From JAHDNZ01 sp036721855 (GTDB lineage Bacteria; Bacillota; DTU065): 64,000 nt of DNA. Each line of letters opens with the position of its first letter. Within the stretch, counting starts at the first letter, position 1. The notes beneath the pieces are model-generated. The model was given only the letters and a program-made list of their open reading frames with translations, ran no database searches and was not told where the DNA came from. Below, piece by piece: positions 53,361-62,560 of this stretch. Position numbers and translations under genes: made by a program. Location of the stretch: contig DAIMKF010000004.1 of NCBI GenBank assembly GCA_036721855.1, forward strand, positions 38,136 to 102,135, in the 5' to 3' direction.

Positions 53361-53936
53361 TTAAATATCTTCTTTTTTCATTTTCAAGGACTGAATCAAC
53401 AAAGCTAATAGTTCAATTTTTTTGGGGTTTAAATCACCCCAAAGGATTAAATCACAATCCTTTTTGCAGGGCTCTACATATTTATCATAGTTTTCTTTAA
53501 CATCTTTTCGATACCAATCGATAATGCCTTTGAGATCCCACCCATAACTGACATTTCTTTCTATACGTCTTAAAAGCCTCTCTTCTTTATCTAGATCGAT
53601 AAAAATCGTTAAATCAAACAGCTGATATAGTTTAGGATCGTATTTCAGTAAGTGGCCTTCAATAAGATAGATCCCACTGGGTTTGAGAATATTATGAAAC
53701 TTTCTTTCTACAATTTCCTGCCCTTTAAGTAGCAGGTCTAAATCGTGATGAAGCGAATCAAAATTAATTGCTTCTGGCTTGTTATTTGTTTTGGCATCCG
53801 GATACATATACAAATCCACTTGAATATGAGTTGCCTGGTCTACACCCAACCTTTTTACTAACTCTTGACATAAAAAGGTCTTTCCAGCTCCGCTGCCACC
53901 AATAATACCGACAAAAAGAGGTTTGCTATTGGTCAT
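53361..53936 (-). CDS. Uridine kinase-like P-loop NTPase
   Basis: 191 residues, GGGGTG about 8 nt before the ATG at 53936. Walker A GGSGAGKTFLCQEL lies near residue 13, then QVDLYMYPD and NFDSLHHDLDLLLKGQEI, then YLIEGHLLKYDPKLYQLFDL. This is the order found in uridine kinase (Udk: GGSGSGKT, D..Y, FDxPxAFD, EGI). The RRIERN..YGWDLKGIIDWY stretch corresponds to Udk's RDxxxRG and lid region, though the sequence differs. It probably phosphorylates a nucleoside or related hydroxyl compound. No nucleoside genes are adjacent. Confidence 0.75.
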   Translation of the reverse strand: MTNSKPLFVGIIGGSGAGKTFLCQELVKRLGVDQATHIQVDLYMYPDAKTNNKPEAINFDSLHHDLDLLLKGQEIVERKFHNILKPSGIYLIEGHLLKYDPKLYQLFDLTIFIDLDKEERLLRRIERNVSYGWDLKGIIDWYRKDVKENYDKYVEPCKKDCDLILWGDLNPKKIELLALLIQSLKMKKEDI

Positions 53937-54138
53937 TTGTTCACCCCATCTACTTAATTAACAAGTCTACGGCTGGATATTTTAAGTACACTTACATTAA
54001 TTCAATTGTCTGGATTATTACTGATTTACTATATACCAAAAACCTACTTGCTCAAGCATTTAAACAGAATTAACAATGAGCTTAAGTTATTAATAATTAG
54101 TACTAAGACCAAAACTAAATCATATCTTGCTGCTTGCC

Positions 54139-54180
54139 AAACAAAGCAGCGGTTTTTTCTAACAAACCACTGCTTTGTTT
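54139..54180 (-). terminator. Intrinsic terminator downstream of the GHL10 gene
   Basis: AAACAAAGCAGCGGTTT and AAACCACTGCTTTGTTT form a 17-bp stem with one G-U pair, 74 nt beyond the stop at 54254. Confidence 0.75.
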
Positions 54181-54253
54181 ATTGATTTTGATTTAAAAGA
54201 CAAGGTTGATTGATAACAACAATAATATTTATTTTTTATGACAAAAAAGGTTT

Positions 54254-56674
54254 TTAGTTGGGTCTTGGCGTTGGGGGTTGATATTCTTTGACTGCCTTTT
54301 GTTGAAAGAAATAGATTGATAAAATTCGTTTAGCAGTAATAAGGGGGCTTAAAAGAGCCTCTTGCTCGTTACCTCTAATAACACTTTCTTTCCTAAGCTT
54401 GGTAAGTTTAGCAATATTAATATCTAATTCAGTCTCTAGTTGTTTAGCTAAATCCTGATTAAGTTCACAGCCACAGAGATTTTCTAAAATTTCTTTGATT
54501 AAAACTGCCTGGGTCAATAGAGATGGTTCTTTAGTATCGTTATCAGGACTTTTTAGACTACTGGCCCTTTCGAATTTTTCGGCTGCTTCTTCCAATAAAA
54601 CTTTTATTGCTTCTAAAGGTTCTCTCATGGGTATTAGCACTTGTTCTCTAAACAACCCATCTTTAGCATCTGTATATTTTTCTCCCTGAAAACTAAGATT
54701 GGAAAACAAAGCTGCACCGGTAGCACCGATTGTCCTTATCGCTTTTATCTGGCCGATATTGCCATAGCGATCATTGGCAAACATACCAACACCGGGGAAA
54801 ACCCAGATTTTATCAGCTGCATTTTCAAGACATCTTTGAGCATTAGACTTAAAGGTGGGAACCTCTTTACGATAGTCCATTGCTTTGACAAAATCGATAT
54901 AACCATTATCTGCCCAATGTTTCCAGTTCTGCATTACCTCAGATCTAGCATAATTAAGATCCATTGAAACCGAAGTTGATATTAAAAGCTTGGGCTTTGT
55001 AGATTTTAACATCAGGTTTATCTCTCTAAGGAAAGAATTAATATTTTCTTCGCGCCATTCGTTGAACTTAATCCAATCAGGGCTACCGATAATAATCGAG
55101 TCTAAGTCTAAATTGGTAGCCTTTTTAAAAGCAGTTTTACTGTAGTCTGAAAAACCAAAATGACCAATCCTATCTTCATTATAGCGAAGATAGTCTACAT
55201 TAAGCCCATCTAGATCATACTCGGTTATCAATTCATAAAAAAGGTTTAAAAGGTATTTTCTGGCCCCAAGATGAGAAGAATTAACCCACGCTGTTCCGTA
55301 CTCCCAATTAGAAAAAGCTCGACCCTCTTGATCTAGTTCGATCCACTCGGGGTGCTCTACAAGCAGTGGGCCGAACTGATGCGAGTAACCAGCACAAAAA
55401 ACCCAGACCCAGGGATGAACTTCAATATTTAGTCTGTGGGCTTCATCAATAATTACAGCTAAAGGATCAAAACCAAGTTCTTGATAGGCTGTATGCTGTG
55501 TAGCTATCTTTGAAGGATAAAGAGTTGCTCCCTTATAGATGGTCTCAGGAAAGATCATATTGATGTTAGCCTGGTGTAGTCTTCGCACAATATTACGGAA
55601 ATCTGCTTCGGTTTTTAGCACTTCCAGACTCTGACTATCTATCCAAACCCCTCTTGCTTCAGCAAGACGTACCGGTAAAATGGCCGGTAACATAGCTTCA
55701 GTAAGTTCTTTTAATATTTTAAGATAATTTGCTGCTTTAAGACCTAGTTTCTTATCAATGGCAAAATTGAGAGCTTTATAAACCTGCTGAGCTTCTAGAT
55801 AGGCCTGCTTTTTTTCAAAAGATATCTCCTCAAAAGTTCTTTCAGCATTTTTAAACTCCCTTTCAACCGTAAGGTAACCACTTATAGCTTCATCTATAGC
55901 AGGCTTGATATCGTTGACTTCTATTGAAAATTGGCTTCTAAAAGCCTCGTCTCCCAATAAATACTCGATACCATAAATTAAGACATCAATAAGACTTTCG
56001 GAGGGGTCTTCCTGAAAAAGATTCTCAGCCAGATATAAGGTCCTCTCAGTTACAATTAAAGGGGTGGTGTTTTTAATCACCTCGCCTGATTGATAATAAA
56101 CTCCTTTAGAGACACCCAATCCGTCTGGTTGCACCAGTAAAAAGCTGGGCGTTAAAACTTGAATTGACTCAGGCAATATCTCTCCTGCAAAAAATTCGCT
56201 GATTACAGCTTTATGCGGTCTAAAATAGCTACAACTTATTCCCAAGAGGTCTTTAAGCCCAAAGTTGTCTCTAAGTACCCCATTTTGATCTCTTAAAGAA
56301 GTATCGTAGGCTGCAATGAGGTATCCACCATTATTTACATGCTGTTGGTAGTAAGCTAGTTCGGTATCTGAAATACAGCTGTTACCCACTAAGATAGCTA
56401 ATTTGTAATAATCAAGAGCTCCATCAACCACCGAGTTTGAATCCAGGGCATCTACAACCATAAAATTCCTTTCAAAAATATCTCTCAGGTTATTAAACTG
56501 TTTGCTATATTTTGTTTCACCGACATATTTTGCGGTATCAAAGCTATAGATTAAAGCCAAACCGTTTTTAAGATCCAGCGCTAAGCTTAAAGACGAAAAA
56601 AGCAGGGCTATTATAAAAACTATAAGCCTCTTTTTAACTTGCTTATTGTAATCGAAAAACTTTTTTCTCTTCAT
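54254..56674 (-). CDS. GHL10-family (DUF187, YngK-like) secreted glycoside hydrolase
   Basis: 806 residues, AAAGAGGTG before the ATG at 56674. Signal-type N-terminus (KKRLIVFIIALLFSSLSLAL). Residues about 25-240 form a domain resembling glutamine-amidotransferase-like or Rossmann folds (VNNGGYLIAAYDTSLRD). A helical linker follows (about 245-335). From about 338 comes the GHL10 barrel: RLAEARGVWIDSQSLEVLKT, NINMIFPETIYKGATLYPSK, HRLNIEVHPWVWVF, YDLDGLNVDYLRY and IDFVKAMDYR. These are the family's beta-alpha barrel motifs, with D in LNVDY and E in FPET as likely catalytic candidates. The last 120 residues are helical. Substrate probably an extracellular polysaccharide. Confidence 0.85.
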   Translation of the reverse strand: MKRKKFFDYNKQVKKRLIVFIIALLFSSLSLALDLKNGLALIYSFDTAKYVGETKYSKQFNNLRDIFERNFMVVDALDSNSVVDGALDYYKLAILVGNSCISDTELAYYQQHVNNGGYLIAAYDTSLRDQNGVLRDNFGLKDLLGISCSYFRPHKAVISEFFAGEILPESIQVLTPSFLLVQPDGLGVSKGVYYQSGEVIKNTTPLIVTERTLYLAENLFQEDPSESLIDVLIYGIEYLLGDEAFRSQFSIEVNDIKPAIDEAISGYLTVEREFKNAERTFEEISFEKKQAYLEAQQVYKALNFAIDKKLGLKAANYLKILKELTEAMLPAILPVRLAEARGVWIDSQSLEVLKTEADFRNIVRRLHQANINMIFPETIYKGATLYPSKIATQHTAYQELGFDPLAVIIDEAHRLNIEVHPWVWVFCAGYSHQFGPLLVEHPEWIELDQEGRAFSNWEYGTAWVNSSHLGARKYLLNLFYELITEYDLDGLNVDYLRYNEDRIGHFGFSDYSKTAFKKATNLDLDSIIIGSPDWIKFNEWREENINSFLREINLMLKSTKPKLLISTSVSMDLNYARSEVMQNWKHWADNGYIDFVKAMDYRKEVPTFKSNAQRCLENAADKIWVFPGVGMFANDRYGNIGQIKAIRTIGATGAALFSNLSFQGEKYTDAKDGLFREQVLIPMREPLEAIKVLLEEAAEKFERASSLKSPDNDTKEPSLLTQAVLIKEILENLCGCELNQDLAKQLETELDINIAKLTKLRKESVIRGNEQEALLSPLITAKRILSIYFFQQKAVKEYQPPTPRPN

Positions 56675-56715
56675 TTTTTCACCTCTTTGAATTTATTAAT
56701 GTCAACCATATCAAA

Positions 56716-58425
56716 TTAATATTCAGTCCCAAACAAATTTAACTGGCTTTCGTTTATTTCATAACCTAGGATTTTATAACCATTTAATCTTTTTTGATAC
56801 ATCTTTTTTATACCGTAAATGAACCATCGCAATAATCATAAACTACCACCTTTTTCTTACCCTCGTACTGACGATGAAGTCTGCCCACATATTGTTGCAA
56901 AGTTCCTTTCCATGATATTGGTAGTGTTAGAAATAAGGTGTCTAAATAAGGGCAATCAAAGCCTTCGCCAATAAGTTTTCCTGTAGCTATAATTACTCTG
57001 CTACCCTTTTTTGGTGGACTGTTAATAAGTTTGCTGACCATAGCTCTTTCTGTTTTACTACTTTCACTTCTAAGTACAACAATCTGCTCTACATGGCCTT
57101 TTAATTTTTCTTGCAAAATATCTATATGGGCTTCTAAAACAAGATCATCAACCGTATTTTTTTCGATAGAGACTTTGAATTAAGGCCAAATCAATCTGGC
57201 CTAAGGGTTTTCTTTTTCCCCCACCAATCTGTCCAATTTCTTTTTCATTAATATTTAAAAACATTATAAGCTATTCTTTCCATTGTTCTAACAGCTGTTT
57301 TCTATGAACTAGAATAAGAGTATTAACACCTCTTTGGGCAATTATACTAGCTCCTACTACAGTTTTGCCAAATCCTGTTGCTGCGGCAAGAATGCCTGTA
57401 TCGTGTTTTAGAATAGCTTCAACCGCATTTTGTTGCTCCTCAACCAACTCACCCAGGAAATTGACTTTAATTGTTTTTCCTTTTTGTTGTTCTTTTAATA
57501 TATGTAGCTTTAAATTTAAGCTCGAACAGATGTCTATCACACTTTCAAAACAACCTCTAGGCAGTGCAAGATAATTCGAATAATCATTGGCACAAGATAT
57601 AAACGAGGCTTACCAAATGTAAAACTCATGATTGGCAAAGGTAGCTAGATTTTTTAATACTGAAATAAGTTTTTGTGGCAGAGCATCTTTTTTGATATAA
57701 ATCATCTTACTTATAGTTATCTCTATTTGGTCAGGAAGTTTATCTAAGAAGTTTGTCCAAAGGGATATTGGGAATAAATTGATTCTCCTGATTCCTTAAA
57801 AGACTCTGATCTAAATCAACTATTTCCATTTTTGCCTTTTGATTTATTACTTCTGTTATCTTCTCTCGAGAGTTTTTTTCAATTTGCCCCAAAAAAAGCC
57901 ACTGATCAGGGTATGGTTGAAAGTCTCTATTTACAAAAACACTAAAGCCCTGCTTTCTTGACTCTAACTGTAACGGAAGAGCAATTAAATTGCCAAACCC
58001 TCCCTTAGGTAGGGTATCCTGATTGGGAAATAATCTGTCAAAAGACTTAAGATTTAACTTGGTGTTTTCTTGGCTTTTTGCAAGAAGCAGTTCTCCAAGT
58101 TTTCTTGCTATAAAGACTTCACTCCTTGAGCTTATTTAGCTCATCTCGAAGGATGGCTGTGAGATCTCTCTTCTTGATCTAGTGGGAGGAGGCCTCCTCC
58201 CACTAGATCCTTTCATCCATTCTACATCTACATTAAGACTTACCTACAGTAACTTTACACTAACGTAGAGCGATTAATTAAATCATCTTTTTATATAAAG
58301 GTCCCTGGCTAGCTTTCTTTCAAGATTAGCTTTTTCTGCTTTCAACTGTTCATTCTCTTTTTGTAGATTAGTATTTTTTTTGTAAGCTCGTTAATTAGGT
58401 CTGTCTGTTTTAAGGTAACCTTCAT
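56716..58425 (-). pseudogene. Decayed TOTE-type primase-helicase gene
   Basis: Fragments in order on the minus strand match one TOTE conflict-system protein (archaeo-eukaryotic primase plus superfamily 2 helicase). A coiled coil lies at 58425-58283 (ATG at 58425, frameshift in an A-run, KENEQLKAEKANLERKL). The end of the primase lies at 58139-57740, with ARKLGELLLAKSQ and PNQDTLPKGGFGNLIALP. The helicase start lies at about 57690-57180, with ALPRGCFESV, ILAAATGFGKTVVGAS and LILVHRKQLLEQWKE, then IGQIGGGKRKPLGQIDLALI. The helicase end lies at 57116-56716, with ATGKLIGEGFDCPYLDTLFL and QQYVGRLHRQYEGKK. Most of the primase (about 200 residues including its active site) and the helicase DECH region are deleted, and stops break every frame. 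The gene is dead. Confidence 0.85.
58176..58209. repeat. 34-bp perfect palindrome within the decayed TOTE gene
   Basis: GATCTAGTGGGAGGAGG is followed immediately by its exact complement. Most of it is GC-rich in an AT-rich region. It lies between the coiled-coil piece and the primase piece, where about 200 codons of the gene are missing. Confidence 0.85.
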
Positions 58426-58577
58426 ACTATCACCAGCTAGTTATGTATTTTCTAATTAAGACTGTCACAAGTAAGCTTAAATCCTAAAAAAGAAAGTTCC
58501 TCAGAGGTATTGGTTCTTAAGCTAACAATTTCTACATAACTCTAAAGGAGAAAACTTTTGTTTACTGAGGTGAAAAT

Positions 58578-59579
58578 GTGAACCATAGTATGGCGTTTTA
58601 TAGAAAAATAAAATACTATTTATTACCATATAAAGGAAGGCTGACATTAATATTTCTTTTATCTGTTATAACCTCAGGTCTAAATCTTCTACCATTACAA
58701 ATCATGGCTACTTTGATAGATATACTGACAAGTACACCTAAGAAAAATCTCAGCTTTTTATGGATAAAATTAATTGGTAACCAACCACTTAGTTATATTT
58801 TTACCTTTGCCATTGTATATCTTAGTTCAAGTTTTATCATGCAACTATATGCTTATCTGGTTTCCACGCTTGGTTATCAAATTTGTGAGGATCTAAGAAC
58901 AGATGCTTTTTATTGGAGTTTAAAAGCTCCCAAGACCGATCTAGGTTCCTTCAAGGAAGGAGATATTGTAGCCAGAATTATAACTGATACCGAACAGGTA
59001 AGTGAGGCTATAGTTATCCCTTTAAGAGGCCTTATAGTTAGTTTTCTAGAACTTATTTGGGCTTTGATTTTGCTTTACACTTGGAGTCCCATATTGAGTC
59101 TAGTAGCCTTTATTATGGTCCCGATACTTTATTATCTTGGTAAGTTGGGATATCTAAGATCAAAAAAATTAGCCCAAGCCAAACAAATTTCGATTGGCAA
59201 TCTAACCGATATAGTAAGTGTAAATATGCGTTTTAGAAGCCCTGCCAAATTATATCCTAAAGCTATGGATAGAGTTGAACACTTTAAAAATCATAACCAC
59301 AATGCCACTAGGGCTGGTATAAAGCTCAGTAGCTTTTATCTAAGCTACTGGCCCTTAGTTAGGCTAGTCAATTCCTTAGGTCTTACATTAACCATCTATG
59401 TAGCTTATTACCTGTTTCTCAAAATGCAGCTGGCTTCTGAAGATATAATGGTTGCTTACCTATATAGTTTAAGGGTTTATGAACCAATATTAGACTTTAC
59501 CCGATTTAATATAATGATCTCTTCAGCCGATGCGGCTTTAGGTAGAGTTTTAGAACTCCAGAGTGTTAAAAATCTCTAG
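58578..59579 (+). CDS. ABC exporter membrane domain without ATPase
   Basis: 333 residues from the GTG at 58578, with GAGGTG 5 nt upstream. Six hydrophobic helices cover about residues 20-300, with KYYLLPYKGRLTLIFLLSVI, YQICEDLRTDAFYWSLKAPK and the coupling-type region GDIVARIITDTEQVSEAIVI. This is a type I exporter (MsbA-like) transmembrane domain. The protein ends at RVLELQSVKNL, in the linker where the ATPase domain should begin. The next 254 nt contain no Walker or signature motif in any frame. It is either a truncated exporter or a stand-alone membrane subunit. I favour truncation because of the decayed gene next door. Confidence 0.7.
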   Translation: MNHSMAFYRKIKYYLLPYKGRLTLIFLLSVITSGLNLLPLQIMATLIDILTSTPKKNLSFLWIKLIGNQPLSYIFTFAIVYLSSSFIMQLYAYLVSTLGYQICEDLRTDAFYWSLKAPKTDLGSFKEGDIVARIITDTEQVSEAIVIPLRGLIVSFLELIWALILLYTWSPILSLVAFIMVPILYYLGKLGYLRSKKLAQAKQISIGNLTDIVSVNMRFRSPAKLYPKAMDRVEHFKNHNHNATRAGIKLSSFYLSYWPLVRLVNSLGLTLTIYVAYYLFLKMQLASEDIMVAYLYSLRVYEPILDFTRFNIMISSADAALGRVLELQSVKNL

Positions 59580-59833
59580 TTATATAGTTTATCTAAACGT
59601 AATAAGGCCTGTTTTTCCTGACAAAGGGTTTTAGTATACACAAACTCATTGGAAATAAAAAATTAATGTAGACTTTTACTGATAAACAGCCTTGGAAAAC
59701 GATTACCTGTTCTAAGGCTATATTAGTCAAGAAGAGTAAGGTACCTTTTATCTATTTATCTTTTCTTCGAGCAATATTCCCTTAATATCTAGCTTTATAT
59801 TTTGGCACACTACGGATTAAGGAGGTCAGAGAG

Positions 59834-60037
59834 ATGACAGAGTATAGCATTTCTCTTCATGAAGTAATAAAACTCCATGAAATATTAAACCAGAAAACGT
59901 TATGTGCTTCCAAAGCCTCAGCAATGAAAAATATCGTTCAAGATAAAGCACTCAAAGACTTGCTTGATTTTGATCTAAAAGATACTCTTCAGCAAATCCA
60001 AGACATTCAAGCTGTTCTTAGAGCCAATATTCAATAG
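59834..60037 (+). CDS. Small spore coat-associated protein
   Basis: 67 residues, AAGGAGG 9 nt before the ATG. All-helical, with SISLHEVIKLHEILNQKTLC and KDLLDFDLKDTLQQIQDIQA. Short proteins of this type are routinely encoded beside CotF-like coat proteins in spore-forming Clostridia. The stop codon overlaps the ribosome binding site of the next gene (TAGGAGG), so the two are cotranslated. It is expected to be expressed late in the mother cell during sporulation, but no sigma-K promoter was resolved. Confidence 0.75.
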   Translation: MTEYSISLHEVIKLHEILNQKTLCASKASAMKNIVQDKALKDLLDFDLKDTLQQIQDIQAVLRANIQ

Positions 60038-60050
60038 GAGGTAAAATAAT

Positions 60051-60338
60051 TTGGTGAACAATACCGCTGATACTAATATCCTAAGCGACGAAGTTGTTGC
60101 CAATGATCTACTCGTTTCCGGCAAAAATGGTATCACAACATACGCTGCGGCTTTAGCCGAAGCTTCTTCGCCTCAAGTTCGTAAGCTTCTTCAAAAGCAA
60201 CTCACTCAAGCTATCGATATGCACGAAAGGGTTTTTAACTATTTAGCTAATAAGGGCTATTACCTAGCTTACGATCTAAACAGCCAACTGCAAATAGACT
60301 TGCAAAATGCTCAGAAAATAATTGATACCATGCCATAA
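60051..60338 (+). CDS. CotF-like spore coat protein
   Basis: 95 residues. The TTG at 60051 has AGGAGG 9 nt upstream; a GTG 3 nt later is the alternative. The CotF pattern is present: LSDEVVANDLLVSGKNGITT, YAAALAEASSPQVRKLLQKQ and YLANKGYYLAYDLNSQL. CotF is a structural protein of the spore coat. Together with the preceding gene it is the best evidence in this window that the organism forms endospores. Confidence 0.85.
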   Translation: MVNNTADTNILSDEVVANDLLVSGKNGITTYAAALAEASSPQVRKLLQKQLTQAIDMHERVFNYLANKGYYLAYDLNSQLQIDLQNAQKIIDTMP

Positions 60339-60444
60339 GTTAATCTTATTTAAGCCTTCTGACTAATTGTTATAAGCTTTTGAAACAAACGCAGAAAATA
60401 CTCTAACAACATATATAAAAATAATGGACCTTCTTAATGCTAGA

Positions 60445-61314
60445 TTAGAAAAGATTCTTGTTGATAAATTCCCAAACCTGCTTAATTTCATGTGCACTTT
60501 CAGACTCATTATATTCTACAATGCTTTTTCCATTTACAACAGCTTGATAAAAATCCTTAGAATATTTTACCTTCCCGGCTACTTTTGCTCCCATTTCGGT
60601 ACTCACATTTATTTGCCTTTCTGTTTGCTGCGAATTAAGATCATATTTATTGATTATCACAAATGCAGGTAGCTTAAAATGTTGGCATAGTTTAAGTATT
60701 CGCTCTAAATCATGTTGGCCTGAAACTGTTGGTTCTGTTACAATTATTGCTATATCGGCTCCTGCTAACGAAGCTATTACCGGGCAACCAATTCCAGGCG
60801 AACCATCTATAAACAGATATTTTACATTTAAACTTTGAGCAATCTCTCTAGCCTTTTTTCTAACACTTGTGACTAGCTTTCCGCTTGTTGATTGAGCAAT
60901 GGCAAGTTTACCTTGTATTAAATTTCCTCTTGATGTTTGAAATTGTAATATTTCCCCTACCTTTTTTTCTCTCAAAGAGACTGCTTTTTGGGGGCAAACA
61001 TCAACACAGACTCCACAACCTTCACAAAAAAGTGGTTCGAAATGCCAAGAATCTTGGTAAGTAACTGCCTTAAAACGACACTTCCTGACACATTCACCAC
61101 AATTAACACAACGTTCTTGATTGAATTCAGCGACATAACCTGCAAAAAAAGGCTCTCGCTTAAGAGCCTTACAAGGAGACAGCATTAAGTGCAAATTAGC
61201 AGCATCAACATCACAATCTGCTACTACACAAGACTCTACCAGACAAGCAAATGCTGCAACAAAGGAGGTCTTACCTGTACCACCTTTACCAGAAACAACA
61301 GTTATTTCTTTCAT
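60445..61314 (-). CDS. MinD-family ATPase with inserted 2[4Fe-4S] ferredoxin (COG1149), second copy
   Basis: 289 residues, AAAGGAG before the ATG at 61314, which overlaps the previous stop by 4 nt. A deviant Walker A motif KGGTGKTSF lies at about residue 10. A ferredoxin domain is inserted at about 60-110 with CVNCGECVRKCRFKAV and CEGCGVCVDVCPQKAV. The MinD fold resumes with FIDGSPGIGCPVIASLAGAD. The tandem arrangement of two such ATPases followed by NifX-like proteins is common in anaerobes and includes the Desulfovibrio orp (orange protein) operon. The role is thought to be metal-cofactor or Fe-S protein handling. The terminal gene of the operon. Confidence 0.9.
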   Translation of the reverse strand: MKEITVVSGKGGTGKTSFVAAFACLVESCVVADCDVDAANLHLMLSPCKALKREPFFAGYVAEFNQERCVNCGECVRKCRFKAVTYQDSWHFEPLFCEGCGVCVDVCPQKAVSLREKKVGEILQFQTSRGNLIQGKLAIAQSTSGKLVTSVRKKAREIAQSLNVKYLFIDGSPGIGCPVIASLAGADIAIIVTEPTVSGQHDLERILKLCQHFKLPAFVIINKYDLNSQQTERQINVSTEMGAKVAGKVKYSKDFYQAVVNGKSIVEYNESESAHEIKQVWEFINKNLF

Positions 61315-62156
61315 TTGCTCATCTCCTTTTGAATGGAATTTAAAATAGAACTGAATTTTTCTTGGTATTCAGGTAAAGCTTGTAAAACTAGTTTACCCTC
61401 CGAATAAGCTTTTGCAAGTTTTGGATCATATGGTATCTCGCCTATTAGGGCTATCTTTTTCGCCCTACAATATTCTTTTATAGGTTCTGTGCCTATATCT
61501 GACTTGTTAATAATAATGCCAACTTTCAATTTAAGCTTAGTAGCCATTTCCACTGCAAGTTTCAGATCATTAAAACCAAGTGGTGTAGGTTCTGTTACCA
61601 AAACCAGATAGTCGACATCTCTTGTCGCAGCAATGGTTGCGCAGGATGTACCCGGAGGTGCATCTATAAAAACCATTTCTGTTTCTACTACTATCTCCCT
61701 TAATTGGTCGATTAAAGCAGAACTTCTAGCTTCTCCGATATTTAGCTTGCCTTGAATTAGTTTTATATTATTGCTTTGTAATGTACGCCTTACACCTATT
61801 GCCCTTGGTCTTTCGCAAATAACATTATGAGGACAGGCGTAGACACAAGCACCACAGGAGTGACACAATTCGTAAGTGATTAGCGGCTTATCTCTAAGAA
61901 GAATAAGTGCATTGAAACGACAGTGCTTTTGACATTCACCGCAACCTACACATTGATTTTCATCGATTACAGGAATATTTACCTTTACTTCACTTTCAGC
62001 TTCCCATTTTTGAGAAATAAACAAGTGTGTATTAGGTGCCTCGACATCACAATCAAGTAAAACCACAGGTTTCTTAGAAATATATGCCAAATTAACAGCA
62101 AAGGTAGTTTTTCCGGTGCCACCTTTACCTGAAGCTATGGCTATTGTTTTAGCCAT
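61311..62156 (-). CDS. MinD-family ATPase with inserted 2[4Fe-4S] ferredoxin (COG1149), first copy
   Basis: 281 residues from the ATG at 62156, which has TGGAGGTC 7 nt upstream; earlier codons in the frame lie inside the neighbour. Walker A KGGTGKTTF (about residue 10), inserted ferredoxin with CVGCGECQKHCRFNAL and CHSCGACVYACPHNVI (about 65-115), and VFIDAPPGTSCATIAATRDV (Walker B region). It is a paralogue of the adjacent 60445 gene and probably forms a heterodimer with it. The start is 1 nt after the upstream stop. Confidence 0.9.
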   Translation of the reverse strand: MAKTIAIASGKGGTGKTTFAVNLAYISKKPVVLLDCDVEAPNTHLFISQKWEAESEVKVNIPVIDENQCVGCGECQKHCRFNALILLRDKPLITYELCHSCGACVYACPHNVICERPRAIGVRRTLQSNNIKLIQGKLNIGEARSSALIDQLREIVVETEMVFIDAPPGTSCATIAATRDVDYLVLVTEPTPLGFNDLKLAVEMATKLKLKVGIIINKSDIGTEPIKEYCRAKKIALIGEIPYDPKLAKAYSEGKLVLQALPEYQEKFSSILNSIQKEMSK

Positions 62157-62157
62157 C

Positions 62158-62535
62158 TTAATGACCTCCACATGTATCCTCAAGAGTTACTTTGGTAAGT
62201 TCACCTTTCAAGTAGGCTTCAATAGCTTCTTTTACAGTATTACCTGCTCCGAAATAGACCTCAATACCAACACTATTAAAGCCTGCCAATGGCCTGCCAC
62301 CAATGCCTCCTACTAAAATTGCCTCAACTTGATGGCTAGCTAAAAAATTAACTGGTCTTAGACATCCTTGTTCAATATGAGGTGGATTTTCTATAACATC
62401 AACCTTTTTGATTTCACCTTCACCTACATCAATAACAGTAAATAGATCACATCTGCCGAAATGTCTTGAGCGATTAGATTCAAGGCCTCCGGGAAACTCA
62501 GAGGGTATAGCTATCCGGGTGATATTTTGCGACAT
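62158..62535 (-). CDS. NifX/NifB-like (dinitrogenase iron-molybdenum cofactor) domain protein
   Basis: 125 residues from the ATG at 62535, preceded by AAAGGAAG; the ATG 18 nt earlier is part of that site. The fold is shown by IPSEFPGGLESNRSRHFGRC (HFG motif) and VGGIGGRPLAGFNSVGIEVY. The family binds metal cofactors or clusters and includes NifX, the C-terminal part of NifB, and the orange protein of Desulfovibrio. A C-terminal DTCGGH motif may ligate metal. No nif genes are present, so nitrogen fixation is not implied. Confidence 0.88.
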   Translation of the reverse strand: MSQNITRIAIPSEFPGGLESNRSRHFGRCDLFTVIDVGEGEIKKVDVIENPPHIEQGCLRPVNFLASHQVEAILVGGIGGRPLAGFNSVGIEVYFGAGNTVKEAIEAYLKGELTKVTLEDTCGGH

Positions 62536-62560
62536 AAAATTACTTCCTTTCATTATTGCC

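Noticed and set aside
58556..58578. Micro-ORF (TTG start, 7 codons) before the truncated ABC gene as a leader peptide
   Set aside because: An AAAGGAG site precedes it, but the length and sequence give no attenuation pattern, so it is probably chance.
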